This document shows positions 22,008-28,765 of a DNA stretch of 32,595 bases, in pieces. The notes beneath the pieces were generated by a model. That model made no database searches, had not been told where the DNA came from, and saw only the letters and a list, made by a program, of their open reading frames with translations. How positions within the stretch are numbered: the first letter of the stretch is position 1; each line of letters starts with the position of its first letter. A program made the position numbers and the translations under genes. This DNA is from Micromonospora globispora (GTDB lineage: Bacteria > Actinomycetota > Actinomycetes > Mycobacteriales > Micromonosporaceae): positions 1 to 32,595 of the forward strand of contig NZ_QGGF01000361.1 of NCBI RefSeq assembly GCF_003857015.1. The letters run 5' to 3'.

Positions 22008-22028
22008 TGGCTGTACGGATGGCTGTAC
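22008..22028 (+). repeat. Arm-type direct repeat R, copy 4
   Basis: TGGCTGTAC, gga, TGGCTGTAC, identical to copy 2. It lies 22 bp before the next gene. Confidence 0.7.
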
Positions 22029-22050
22029 AAGGCCCACAGTGACGAGTGCC

Positions 22051-22344
22051 ATGATGGCCCGCGTGGGCTCGGAGGACATCACCGTCGATCGGCAGTTCAA
22101 CGGGTTTCGGCAAGTCTGGAGCCAGCACCCGAACGGGGTGTTTCACGGGCCCTATGCCGTCTACTGGGAGAGCGGCCCGATCCTCTGCATGGAGGGCCAG
22201 TACGTCGATGGCTCCCAAGAAGGACTCTGGACGTACTGGGACCGCGATGGGCGCATCACGCACCAAGCGATCTTTAAGAACGACGCAGAGGCCAAGAGGC
22301 GTACCGCCCCACCGTGGCTCGGTGGGATGGCTGATCAACGGTAG
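22051..22344 (+). CDS. YwqK-like MORN-variant protein (immunity-type)
   Basis: This 97-residue protein has two MORN-variant repeats: NGVFHGPYAVYWESGPILCM and DGSQEGLWTYWDRDGRITHQ. This arrangement is that of the YwqK antitoxin family, which in Bacillus protects against the YwqJ toxin. It is about half to a third of full YwqK length and no toxin gene is near, so it is an orphan or partial member. Start could be 22051 or the next ATG at 22054; no ribosome site is visible. It follows repeat R copy 4 directly. Confidence 0.6.
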   Translation: MMARVGSEDITVDRQFNGFRQVWSQHPNGVFHGPYAVYWESGPILCMEGQYVDGSQEGLWTYWDRDGRITHQAIFKNDAEAKRRTAPPWLGGMADQR

Positions 22345-22494
22345 GCACAAACCGTCAGTTTGGAAGAGCGCGCTCGACCGGCCGAGATGCCCGAAACGCC
22401 TGCGACCGGCGGCAGGGCTTAGTGCCGCTCGTGCCCGCTCATGACCGCTGTGCGCCACAGTTACTGGCCCGTGGACGGCCCATCACGGCCTGGT

Positions 22495-22617
22495 CTAGTC
22501 GAAGTCCATCGACTGCGAAAACTCCCACAGAACCCAGCCGAAGACGCCGAGGACGACGAGCAGGAGCAGGATGAGCAACAGGATGCCCGTGACCATTCTT
22601 GTGCGCGCCGTCGTCAT
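22495..22617 (-). CDS. 40-residue single-span membrane peptide
   Basis: This short gene encodes a protein with basic N-terminus (TTARTRM), one membrane helix VTGILLLILLLLVVLGVFGW and an acidic end (SQSMDFD). The start at 22617 has a good ribosome site (GAGAGG, 6 nt). It could be a membrane regulator or a small toxin-like peptide; no antisense RNA promoter was identified. The larger frame upstream is not supported. Confidence 0.5.
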   Translation of the reverse strand: MTTARTRMVTGILLLILLLLVVLGVFGWVLWEFSQSMDFD

Positions 22618-22984
22618 GCTGTGCCTCTCGCGAGCGTCGCTGGACGAAGCTTCATGATCTCCCAAACCGCCCTGGGCATGCTGCCCTTGCAGGCTGTGCG
22701 ACCGGCCGGCGCTGACCACCTAATCCGTAGCCTCGGCTGGGCCGTCCGGCTCGGTCCAGAAGGGTCGGCAACCACTGGCATCAGCGCTCTAGTCGTCCGC
22801 TGCAGCGTCGGTCCGTCCAGCGCCGTTGCTGTCACTCGTTGTTGTCACCCTGCTCGGACGGCAGCCAGCTCGGATGCCAGCCAGCTCCTTGTAGAGACTG
22901 CACCAGGGCGAGCGGTCCGGCACGCCTTGGGGACTGCTGATGGTTGGCCCTCTGCCGTTAGGTGCCGTTGCTAGCCTTCTGGGC

Positions 22985-23326
22985 GTGGGCGTAGACGTTG
23001 AGCTGATCAGGGTCGAACAGCTGGGCACGAGCCCTCGCCACCGCCGGGATTTTGAAGTAGCGGTAGTAGGTGACGTGCTATTCCGGTTCGCTGCCGTGCT
23101 TGAGCGCTCGCAGCACAACGGTAGGACTCCGATGTTGGACCGCATCGATCCATACGGGGTGCTGGAACTCACGCCCGCCGAGATGACTCAGTTCATCGGC
23201 GAATTGGATGTTCTCGTTGAGAACGTCCAGAACGTTGGCGAGCACCGGGTGCTCGACGCCATTCGTGGGCTTGCCGGGCGATGTCTCGTCGATTCAGACC
23301 TGCGTCTCCGATTCGTCGGCGACTAG
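22985..23326 (+). CDS. Hypothetical cargo protein
   Basis: This 113-residue soluble protein starts GVDVELIRVEQLGTS with FEVAVVGDVLFRFAAVLERS, TPMLDRIDPYGVLELTPAEM and ends LRLRFVGD. The order resembles small actinobacterial proteins of unknown function that I cannot name. The GTG start lies 7 nt after TAGCCT (22972-22977), consistent with a leaderless transcript; the earlier ATG (22940) precedes that box. It is isolated; the following 290 bp contain only a CAT-type att scar. Confidence 0.55.
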   Translation: MGVDVELIRVEQLGTSPRHRRDFEVAVVGDVLFRFAAVLERSQHNGRTPMLDRIDPYGVLELTPAEMTQFIGELDVLVENVQNVGEHRVLDAIRGLAGRCLVDSDLRLRFVGD

Positions 23327-23500
23327 GCCGTTCAGCGCCGGACCCTGCTGGGACTGCGACACACGGTTTAGGAAGTGTGGACACGAGCGAAAGCCGCTCG
23401 GCAGTGACCTGGCTTGACCTGCGTCGCCATGCTGGCTCGCACGTCCAGGAGCTGACCGCCGTTGACCCTCGGCACCCGCCCCATCGGGCACGCAGCGGGC

Positions 23501-23528
23501 ACGGTGACCGAGGGGTTATGAGATCAAG
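23501..23528 (-). other. att-like scar with CAT anticodon loop, copy 2
   Basis: The minus strand reads CTTGATCTCATAACCCCTCG then GTCACCG. CTCATAACCC followed by GGTC resembles the 3' half of an initiator tRNA-Met from its anticodon loop, without recognisable T-arm. It shares TTATGAGATCAAG with 20257-20269. The rest of the gap 23327-23621 shows nothing else. Confidence 0.45.
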
Positions 23529-23621
23529 ACGAGCGACCCGGCGAGCTGGACGGTTGGGCTGCTAGGGCGCGTTTCAAATAGCGCTAGGCGTGCTCCACGG
23601 TGAGAGCCGTCTTGTGCCACC

Positions 23622-24338
23622 ATGGCCGTCATGGAGCGTTCACCCATGCCTGGTGAGCCCGATCGGGCAAGGCTTCTGGCGGGCTCGCTGATCGTCAGCG
23701 TCCTCTTCGGCTGGGCCCTGGGTATGGCCCGGAGTCTCATATACGGCGACTCGGTCATCTACGAAGCGCTGTTCGGGGTGTTCGGCGGTCTCGTCACGGG
23801 CGTGGCCATCTATTTCGGCATTCTCAGGCGGCGACGCTACAGCCGTTCCTTCGATCCGGCCGACCGGGTCGTGACCGGGCCGCTGGACGCCGAGCCGCTG
23901 CCGTTTGTCTCACGCCGCTACCGAATGCCCTTCCCGGTGTGGGCGATCGCGACCGTGGCCGTCCTCATGTCCACGGGATTGGCGGTCGCTGCGTGGTTGA
24001 TCGACGAACCGGGCTCGGTGAGAGCCGCCGGCTGGGCACTGTGCGCCATGGCGTGGGCGTTTTTGGTTTCGGTCGCCCTCAGCTATACGGACGTGTCCAC
24101 CGACGGCATCGTCGTGCGGACGCTCACCGGTCGTCAGCGCATCGACTGGCCCGAGCTGGCCGAAGTTCGATGGGAACGCGAAGTCAACCGCGACGTGCTG
24201 GTGTTCCGCACCGTCGACGGCCGGGCGATCACGGCGGCCGGAGTCGGCGCCTCCCGCACGGGGACCGGCGAGCTACGGATGGCGCGCATGCGTAACGACA
24301 TCGAAGACGCATGGACCGCCGCTGGCCATGCCCCGTAG
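23622..24338 (+). CDS. Four-helix membrane protein with PH-like domain
   Basis: This 238-residue protein has helices at about 18-37 and 44-65, a charged loop (RRRRYSRSFDPADRVVTGPL), two more helices at about 104-123 and 131-150, then a PH-type domain: YTDVSTDGIVVRTLTG, QRIDWPELAEVRWER, DVLVFRTVDGRAITAAGVGA. It has the same architecture as the protein at 20554 but clearly differs in sequence. The function is unknown. Alternative start ATG at 23631. The promoter is not obvious. Cargo of the mobile zone. Confidence 0.65.
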   Translation: MAVMERSPMPGEPDRARLLAGSLIVSVLFGWALGMARSLIYGDSVIYEALFGVFGGLVTGVAIYFGILRRRRYSRSFDPADRVVTGPLDAEPLPFVSRRYRMPFPVWAIATVAVLMSTGLAVAAWLIDEPGSVRAAGWALCAMAWAFLVSVALSYTDVSTDGIVVRTLTGRQRIDWPELAEVRWEREVNRDVLVFRTVDGRAITAAGVGASRTGTGELRMARMRNDIEDAWTAAGHAP

Positions 24339-24470
24339 GGCGTGTTTGCGGCCGCGTGGGAGGCCGCTGTCTGCTGGGACGACGAGTAAGCCGTCAAGCG
24401 GCTCGCCGAAGTCCGAGCAGTCTGAGCGGCTGTTCTCTATCTATGGATCGGTGGTCAGGCCTCCCGGACT

Positions 24471-24544
24471 AGCAGCGGAAACGGCTCTCGACATCTCTCA
24501 CCGCTCCCCACCGTCCGTCGACCTCTTGCGGACTAGATGCGGAC
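24471..24544 (+). repeat. Repeat X, copy 3
   Basis: 'agcagcggaaacg' to TTGCGGAC-tag-ATGCGGAC; matches copies 1 and 2. The tRNA-type core is missing at its left side, so the deletion took it. Confidence 0.75.
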
Positions 24545-24605
24545 CGCTGCCCCTTTGCACGTTCATGCCGGGCCGATCCTCGTGGCTGTTGCTGGCGGAT
24601 CGCGC

Positions 24606-24884
24606 TCAATCGGCCCGGACCGCGGCTTCTGGCCCTGCCCCATCCTGAGTCGCGCGCTGCCGTCGCCGCAGCAACACGGCTGGCACTAGGTAGCCCACAC
24701 CGCCGACCGCCCACACTGCGGCAGATACCCAATGCCACGGCGTGGGGTCTCCGACGGCCACGACCACCCACCCGGCGGCCATGAAGAGCCAGACGCCTCC
24801 CATGATGAAACCCTGCTTCGGCGTCTTTACTGTCTGCCACCACGGGTTCTTGGCTGGCTTCATATTGGCGATCTTCGCACTCAT
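24606..24884 (-). CDS. Small two-helix membrane protein, cargo
   Basis: The product is 92 residues: basic amphipathic start (SAKIANMKPAKNPWWQTVKT), helices at about 29-45 (GGVWLFMAAGWVVVAVG) and 51-71 (WVSAAVWAVGGVGYLVPAVL), then an RRRQR stop-transfer and a hydrophilic tail. No family was recognised. The ATG at 24884 follows no clear signal, so the start is uncertain. It is downstream of repeat X copy 3, on the opposite strand. Confidence 0.5.
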   Translation of the reverse strand: MSAKIANMKPAKNPWWQTVKTPKQGFIMGGVWLFMAAGWVVVAVGDPTPWHWVSAAVWAVGGVGYLVPAVLLRRRQRATQDGAGPEAAVRAD

Positions 24885-24941
24885 CACGGGACCACGCCGC
24901 CCTGCCACGTACCGCTCCTCTGCCTGAAGCCCATCTCCGCC

Positions 24942-25044
24942 GTGAGTCCGCACATCGTGGAACGGGCCTGTTCCCCGGTGTCAACACAACGAACCACCGT
25001 GTTGACACCGGGGAACAGGTCTGTTCGGCTCTGCCCGGACTCAC
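24942..25044. repeat. 103-bp imperfect palindrome with perfect 21-bp inner arms
   Basis: Inner arms 24967-24987 and 24999-25019 are perfect 21-bp inverted repeats (CCTGTTCCCCGGTGTCAACA then C) around an 11-nt spacer. Outer arms GTGAGTCCG (24942-24950) and CGGACTCAC (25036-25044) pair as well, with partial pairing between. No T-run follows, so an ordinary terminator is less likely than a MITE-like or recombination-generated inverted duplication. No gene is seen from 24885 to 25378. Confidence 0.8.
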
Positions 25045-25104
25045 GGTGGAGGTGGGCGGCCCCCATCTCTGTCGAAGATCCCCGCCGGAGGCATCGGTTC
25101 GTGT

Positions 25105-25208
25105 CCTTGGCGCAGTCTGCAACCGGCCGGCGCGCCGGCCGATGCCGGCGCTTGCGCCGCCAGCAGGCCGAGCGCGGCCGGCGCGGCCCGCTTGCGGGCC
25201 GCCTTGAT
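25105..25208. repeat. Repeat A, copy 3 (right half)
   Basis: This matches the right half of copy 2 from 'gccggcc' to 'gccttgatc', including the perfect stem GCGGCCCGC-TT-GCGGGCCGC (25183-25202). An additional 16-bp palindrome GGCCGGCGCGCCGGCC sits at 25125-25140. Confidence 0.7.
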
Positions 25209-25275
25209 CCATAAGAGAACAATTCGGCAGCGCGCGGGCCTCGGGAGCCTGTCCCCTCAGCAGTGCCCTCCGTCG

Positions 25276-25314
25276 ACTGATACGCGACAGTCGTCCGGCA
25301 ACTGATATGCGACA
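25276..25314 (+). repeat. Direct repeat pair ACTGATANGCGACA
   Basis: ACTGATACGCGACA (25276-25289) and ACTGATATGCGACA (25301-25314) are 14-bp direct repeats with 25-bp period, upstream of the GNAT gene. They may be a regulator-binding pair or the end of an insertion sequence; no transposase is present. Confidence 0.5.
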
Positions 25315-25378
25315 CCCTCAGCGCGCTGATCGCGGCTAGATCGGTGCGCCTACGGGGAGAATCTGGAACGCTGACGCA

Positions 25379-25825
25379 GTGATCCTCTCCTCGATCGAGA
25401 TCTCGCACGACGTCGAGGCCGTTCAGGTGCCGCAGTTGATGGAGCTGTTCGCCTCGACGTGGTGGGCGACCCGGCGCACGGAGAGCGAGACCTGCGGAAT
25501 ACTCGCCGGATCTGATGTCGTCGTGACGGCGATCGACCGAGCATCCGGGCGGCTGGTCGGCTTTGCCCGCGTGCTGACGGACGCGACGTACCTGGCCATC
25601 ATCCTGGATGTCATCGTCGCACCCGATGTTCGAGGTGCGGGCGTCGGCGCGATGATCATAGAAGCTGCTCTGGGGCATCCCCGGGTTGCTGACGTCAAAA
25701 GCATCGAGCTGGTATGCCAGCCCGACCTGATCGCGTTCTACCGGCGGTGGGGCTTCACCGATCAGGTCGGCCAGTCCCGGCTGATGCGCAGAACCGCCGA
25801 CCCGTCGCTCATCGGTGAGTCTTGA
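25379..25825 (+). CDS. GNAT family N-acetyltransferase
   Basis: This 148-residue protein has the GNAT fold: N-terminal helix FASTWWATRRTESE, the strand pair GRLVGFARVLTD and YLAIILDVIVAPDV, the acetyl-CoA loop RGAGVGAMIIEAAL, and C-terminal LVCQPDLIAFYRRWGF. It would transfer an acetyl group from acetyl-CoA to an unknown amine. The GTG start at 25379 lacks a clear ribosome site, so the start is uncertain. The next gene is 260 bp downstream. Confidence 0.85.
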   Translation: MILSSIEISHDVEAVQVPQLMELFASTWWATRRTESETCGILAGSDVVVTAIDRASGRLVGFARVLTDATYLAIILDVIVAPDVRGAGVGAMIIEAALGHPRVADVKSIELVCQPDLIAFYRRWGFTDQVGQSRLMRRTADPSLIGES

Positions 25826-26073
25826 CCACACCCGCGCTCAGCCTCGCGGCGACGTTCTGACGTCGGCATGTCCGTGCACTGACGGCACGCCGCCTTCCGG
25901 TAGCGCGCGGATCGCGGCATGACCGGATGTTTGGCGCTGCGGTGCGCCAGAACAATCGACGTCGCTTTCGGGCCCTGCAGGCCCATGGCGTGGTCATCGA
26001 TGGTGCCGTCCGCGAGTTCCACGTCGACGAGGGCTGGGACGTTTGGGTAGGGATGTCCTCGCCGTCTCGTTGG

Positions 26074-26079
26074 TAGGGT
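26074..26079 (+). promoter_or_regulatory. -10 box of a near-leaderless transcript
   Basis: TAGGGT lies 7 nt before the ATG at 26087 and supports that start. Confidence 0.45.
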
Positions 26080-26086
26080 ACCGATC

Positions 26087-26734
26087 ATGGACGGGGACGC
26101 GGAGGCGACAGCGCACCGGTTTGCTCCCGGCGATGTGGTCGTCCGGCGGGAGATCCTGCTCGGTGAGGTGTGGTTCGCGTTCCCGACGATCTGTGTCGAG
26201 GACTCCGACGACCTGCTCGCGCTTTACATCGCCAGTGGCACTCGGTTCGGTTTCCCGAAGGCCGGTGTCTTTCCCGCCGGACGTCACCCGTGGCTGGGGC
26301 GCCACGAGTTCTGGCGCGGGCACGGAAAGTTGATGTTGCATCGACCTGGTGAGGCGCACTCCATCGACGTCTTCTGGTCCGGCCCGGAACGGTCCTTCGC
26401 CGGCTGGTACTTCAACCTCCAGGATCCGTTTAGACGTACGGCCTGGGGCATCGACACGTTGGACCATGAGCTCGATCTTTGGTGGGCGGCGGGCTCGGAC
26501 AGCTACGCATGGAAGGACGTCGAGGAGTTCGAGCAGCGCCTCATGGAGGGGCGTTACCCCGGCATGGCGGAGGCCATCCGCGCCGAGGGCCGCCGGATCG
26601 CCACCCTGCTTGACGCCGGACAGCGGTGGTGGGACGAGGCGTGGGCGTCCTGGCAACCGCACCCGGCTTGGCTACCGCCGGGCCTACGGGACGGGTGGGA
26701 CGTCGCGCCTGTCACCGAGCACGTTCGCTTGTGA
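26087..26734 (+). CDS. DUF402 domain protein
   Basis: This 215-residue soluble protein has the DUF402 pattern: VVRREILLGEVWFAFP, LALYIASGTRFGFP, HGKLMLHRPGEAHSIDVFWS, FAGWYFNLQDPFRRTAWGID then DTLDHELDLWW. A helical tail (EFEQRLMEGRYPGMAEAIRA) follows. DUF402 proteins include nucleoside-di/triphosphate phosphatases with an acidic metal site, here within DTLDHELD. The precise substrate is not clear. It starts 7 nt after TAGGGT. Positions 26735-27018 hold no complete gene, only a 3' coding-like piece (GGYDRPICGMSVPMEVVREM). Confidence 0.8.
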   Translation: MDGDAEATAHRFAPGDVVVRREILLGEVWFAFPTICVEDSDDLLALYIASGTRFGFPKAGVFPAGRHPWLGRHEFWRGHGKLMLHRPGEAHSIDVFWSGPERSFAGWYFNLQDPFRRTAWGIDTLDHELDLWWAAGSDSYAWKDVEEFEQRLMEGRYPGMAEAIRAEGRRIATLLDAGQRWWDEAWASWQPHPAWLPPGLRDGWDVAPVTEHVRL

Positions 26735-27018
26735 CTCCGCCTCATTCGACGTGCCCGACGAAGGATAGGACGGCTGGATCTCCGAGGCGGCTACGACCGG
26801 CCGATCTGCGGCATGAGCGTGCCCATGGAGGTGGTCCGGGAGATGGAGAGCGAGTGCGTTCACTGAGGACAGTTATGGTAGCGCAGCCTGCTTGATGGTC
26901 CACGGCTCGCCAGCCGTCGCGAGTGGCGTGGCTGCCCGACCGATGAATTCGTCGCAGGCCGCCAGTCTTCACTTTCGAGAGCGGCGCCAGCCGAGCAGGA
27001 TTTGGAGGAACCAGACGT

Positions 27019-27621
27019 ATGACGCAGGTAGTCGTCAACATGACCGTGTCCCTGGACGGCTTTACGGCCGGCCGTAACGTCGGTGTGACGAGTCCACTCG
27101 GTGAGGGCGCCGAGCGCCTCCACGACTGGATCACACACACCGAGGGCAGTGATAGCCCTAACGCGGATGGGCAAGCCGTGCAGGAGATGTTCGCAACGAC
27201 GGGCGCGTTTGTAATGGGCAGACGAACGTTCGACGTGGGCATCGATCTATGGGGCGACGACGGCGCCTTCGGCGTGCCGTGTTTCGTCGTCACTCATCGC
27301 GCCAGGGGAAGGCTCACCAAGGGCCCCACCACGTTTACCTTCGTCACAGACGGCGTGGATCAAGCAGTCAGGCAAGCGAGAACAGTGGCAGACGGCAAGA
27401 ACGTCTGCGTCATGGGCGGGGCTAACATCGCACAGCAGTGCCTACGAGCAGGGCTCGTTGACCAGTTGCGGATCCAGTTGGCGCCAATCCTCATCGGCGC
27501 GGGCTCCCGCCTCTTCGATCATCCTGACCTCACACGGCTCGACCTTGAGCGAACCGGAGTTGTCAACGGCCCGATCGCCACCCACCTCGCCTTCCGTCTT
27601 GTCCGGCCGCAAGATCGCTGA
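27019..27621 (+). CDS. Dihydrofolate reductase family protein (RibD C-terminal-like)
   Basis: This 200-residue protein has MTVSLDGFTAGRN at the start, GAFVMGRRTFDVGIDLWGDD, FVVTHRARGRLTKG, then VCVMGGANIAQQCLRAGLVD and QLRIQLAPILIGAGSRLFD. This is the RibD_C/DHFR-like reductase fold, NADPH-dependent and widespread in actinomycetes; the substrate is unknown and it is not a folate enzyme by default. A strong ribosome site (GGAGG) precedes the ATG, unlike the leaderless cargo genes around it. Confidence 0.85.
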   Translation: MTQVVVNMTVSLDGFTAGRNVGVTSPLGEGAERLHDWITHTEGSDSPNADGQAVQEMFATTGAFVMGRRTFDVGIDLWGDDGAFGVPCFVVTHRARGRLTKGPTTFTFVTDGVDQAVRQARTVADGKNVCVMGGANIAQQCLRAGLVDQLRIQLAPILIGAGSRLFDHPDLTRLDLERTGVVNGPIATHLAFRLVRPQDR

Positions 27622-27706
27622 GCCTCAACTGATCCGCCGGGGTCGGACGTTGCGACAGCCTGGTCGAACGCGCGCATTGCGGCATGTCCGGGTGTTGCCC
27701 CCCGGC

Positions 27707-27712
27707 TAATAT
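27707..27712 (+). promoter_or_regulatory. -10 box of a near-leaderless transcript
   Basis: TAATAT, 7 nt before the GTG at 27720; it overlaps the in-frame ATG at 27711, which argues for the GTG as start. Confidence 0.5.
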
Positions 27713-27719
27713 GCTCGTC

Positions 27720-28163
27720 GTGGTTCCGCCATCGCTGATCGAGGCCGTGGGCGCGCCAATCCGACGCGTGCGACGCATCCACTACGTCTACGACGGACAA
27801 GCTGACACGAACTTCGGGCCAATCGAGCTGACCATCGGGGAGCGGCCGTTCCTGTTCGACAACGAAGCGGACGGAGAGTCACTCCGCGTCACCGAGACCG
27901 CGTGGAGCGATCCATTCTCCGAGCCATTGAGCGCGGAAAACCGGAAGTTCGTCCTGGAGTCCGGGAAGTGGACCGCGTTCGATGTGTCGATGCTTGGTCA
28001 GTGGGCAAAGCTCATCGACGAACCGCTGAGCGACGTCGAGGCAATCACGAACGATGCCGGCAAGACGACCGGGATTGTGCTTCGGACTAGCCACGGCGGT
28101 GCGCTCCGCTTGGGCGTCATGGCGGACGAATTGTTCGTTGACGGCCTAGTGACCCCTGACTGA
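27720..28163 (+). CDS. Hypothetical cargo protein, possibly immunity-type
   Basis: This 147-residue soluble protein has VGAPIRRVRRIHYVYDGQAD, then FGPIELTIGERPFLFDNEAD and a tail LRTSHGGALRLGVMADELFV. The alternating strand pattern and acidic character are like small single-domain immunity proteins, but I cannot name a family. The GTG start follows TAATAT by 7 nt. It is the last cargo gene before the right-hand element. Confidence 0.6.
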   Translation: MVPPSLIEAVGAPIRRVRRIHYVYDGQADTNFGPIELTIGERPFLFDNEADGESLRVTETAWSDPFSEPLSAENRKFVLESGKWTAFDVSMLGQWAKLIDEPLSDVEAITNDAGKTTGIVLRTSHGGALRLGVMADELFVDGLVTPD

Positions 28164-28258
28164 TCGCATCCGCTCATCGGCAGATCCGGATGCCGTCGGC
28201 GGTCCCGCTCAGTGGCGGTAGCGGAGGTCTGCAGCGCGCCTCGGCAGCGCGCGCCTGG

Positions 28259-28765
28259 TCAGAACTTGGGCTCGACCGGTGAGGGCAGCATGTCGGCCCA
28301 CTTGCGTAGTACGTCGACGGCCTGGTCCCGGAGGGCTCCGTCGGCAACCTCTTCGCGCAGCGACCGGCGGTCGGCCGGTTGGGCGACCTCGCGGTAGAAC
28401 TGGAGGTCTTCGAAGCCGTAGGTGGCTACGTCGTGGCTGCTGGCTCCGAAGATCAGGCGGGGGATGCGTGCCCAGTAGCAGGCCATGAGGCACATGGGGC
28501 ATGGCTCGCTACTGGCGTACATGATTCCGTCTTCGAACAGGTGCCGCCCTAGGTTTCTGCCAGCGTGGCGCAGGGCCATGACCTCGGCGTGTGCGGTCGG
28601 GTCCCGCAGCTCGACAACGCTGCTGGTGCCTTCACCGACGACCTCTCCTGAGATGACGACGATGGCACCGAACGGGGTCTTTCCCTCGTCCTCCAGCGCG
28701 TGCCGTGAAATTTCGATGGCCCTCGCGAGGAACCGCTCATCTTGGGCGTCCAGTTGTGAGGTCAT
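28259..28765 (-). CDS. Nucleoside/nucleobase deaminase (CDA fold)
   Basis: This 168-residue zinc deaminase has the AHAE motif (His59, Glu61) and PCPMC (Cys89, Cys92), with Glu61 as proton shuttle. The SEPCPMCLMACYWARIPRLI block and NLGRHLF are close to guanine/cytosine-type nucleoside deaminases. The ATG overlaps the TGA of the upstream GntR gene (ATGA), so both are co-translated. Known AICEs of the pSAM2 type carry a Nudix hydrolase as accessory gene in the transfer-control region, so a deaminase in the repressor operon could play a similar part. That is inference. Confidence 0.85.
   Translation of the reverse strand: MTSQLDAQDERFLARAIEISRHALEDEGKTPFGAIVVISGEVVGEGTSSVVELRDPTAHAEVMALRHAGRNLGRHLFEDGIMYASSEPCPMCLMACYWARIPRLIFGASSHDVATYGFEDLQFYREVAQPADRRSLREEVADGALRDQAVDVLRKWADMLPSPVEPKF

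Noticed and set aside
12395..22028. CRISPR array made of the TGGCTGTAC repeats
   Set aside because: Repeats are 9-bp pairs kilobases apart, not a regular array with spacers, and no cas genes exist.
22500..22980. Further tRNA-Arg core at 22721 (AATCCGTAG)
   Set aside because: Nine bases only, with a poorly matching flank; may be a fourth eroded scar but is not distinguishable from chance.
24469..25212. Two long minus-strand frames across the 103-bp palindrome
   Set aside because: They read through repeats X, A and the palindrome and overlap a better membrane-protein gene; no family.
25840..26088. Minus-strand ORF divergent from the DUF402 gene
   Set aside because: A coding-like stretch VPALVDVELADGTIDD exists, but the rest has no structure, no start signal and overlaps the DUF402 promoter; probably a gene fragment at best.
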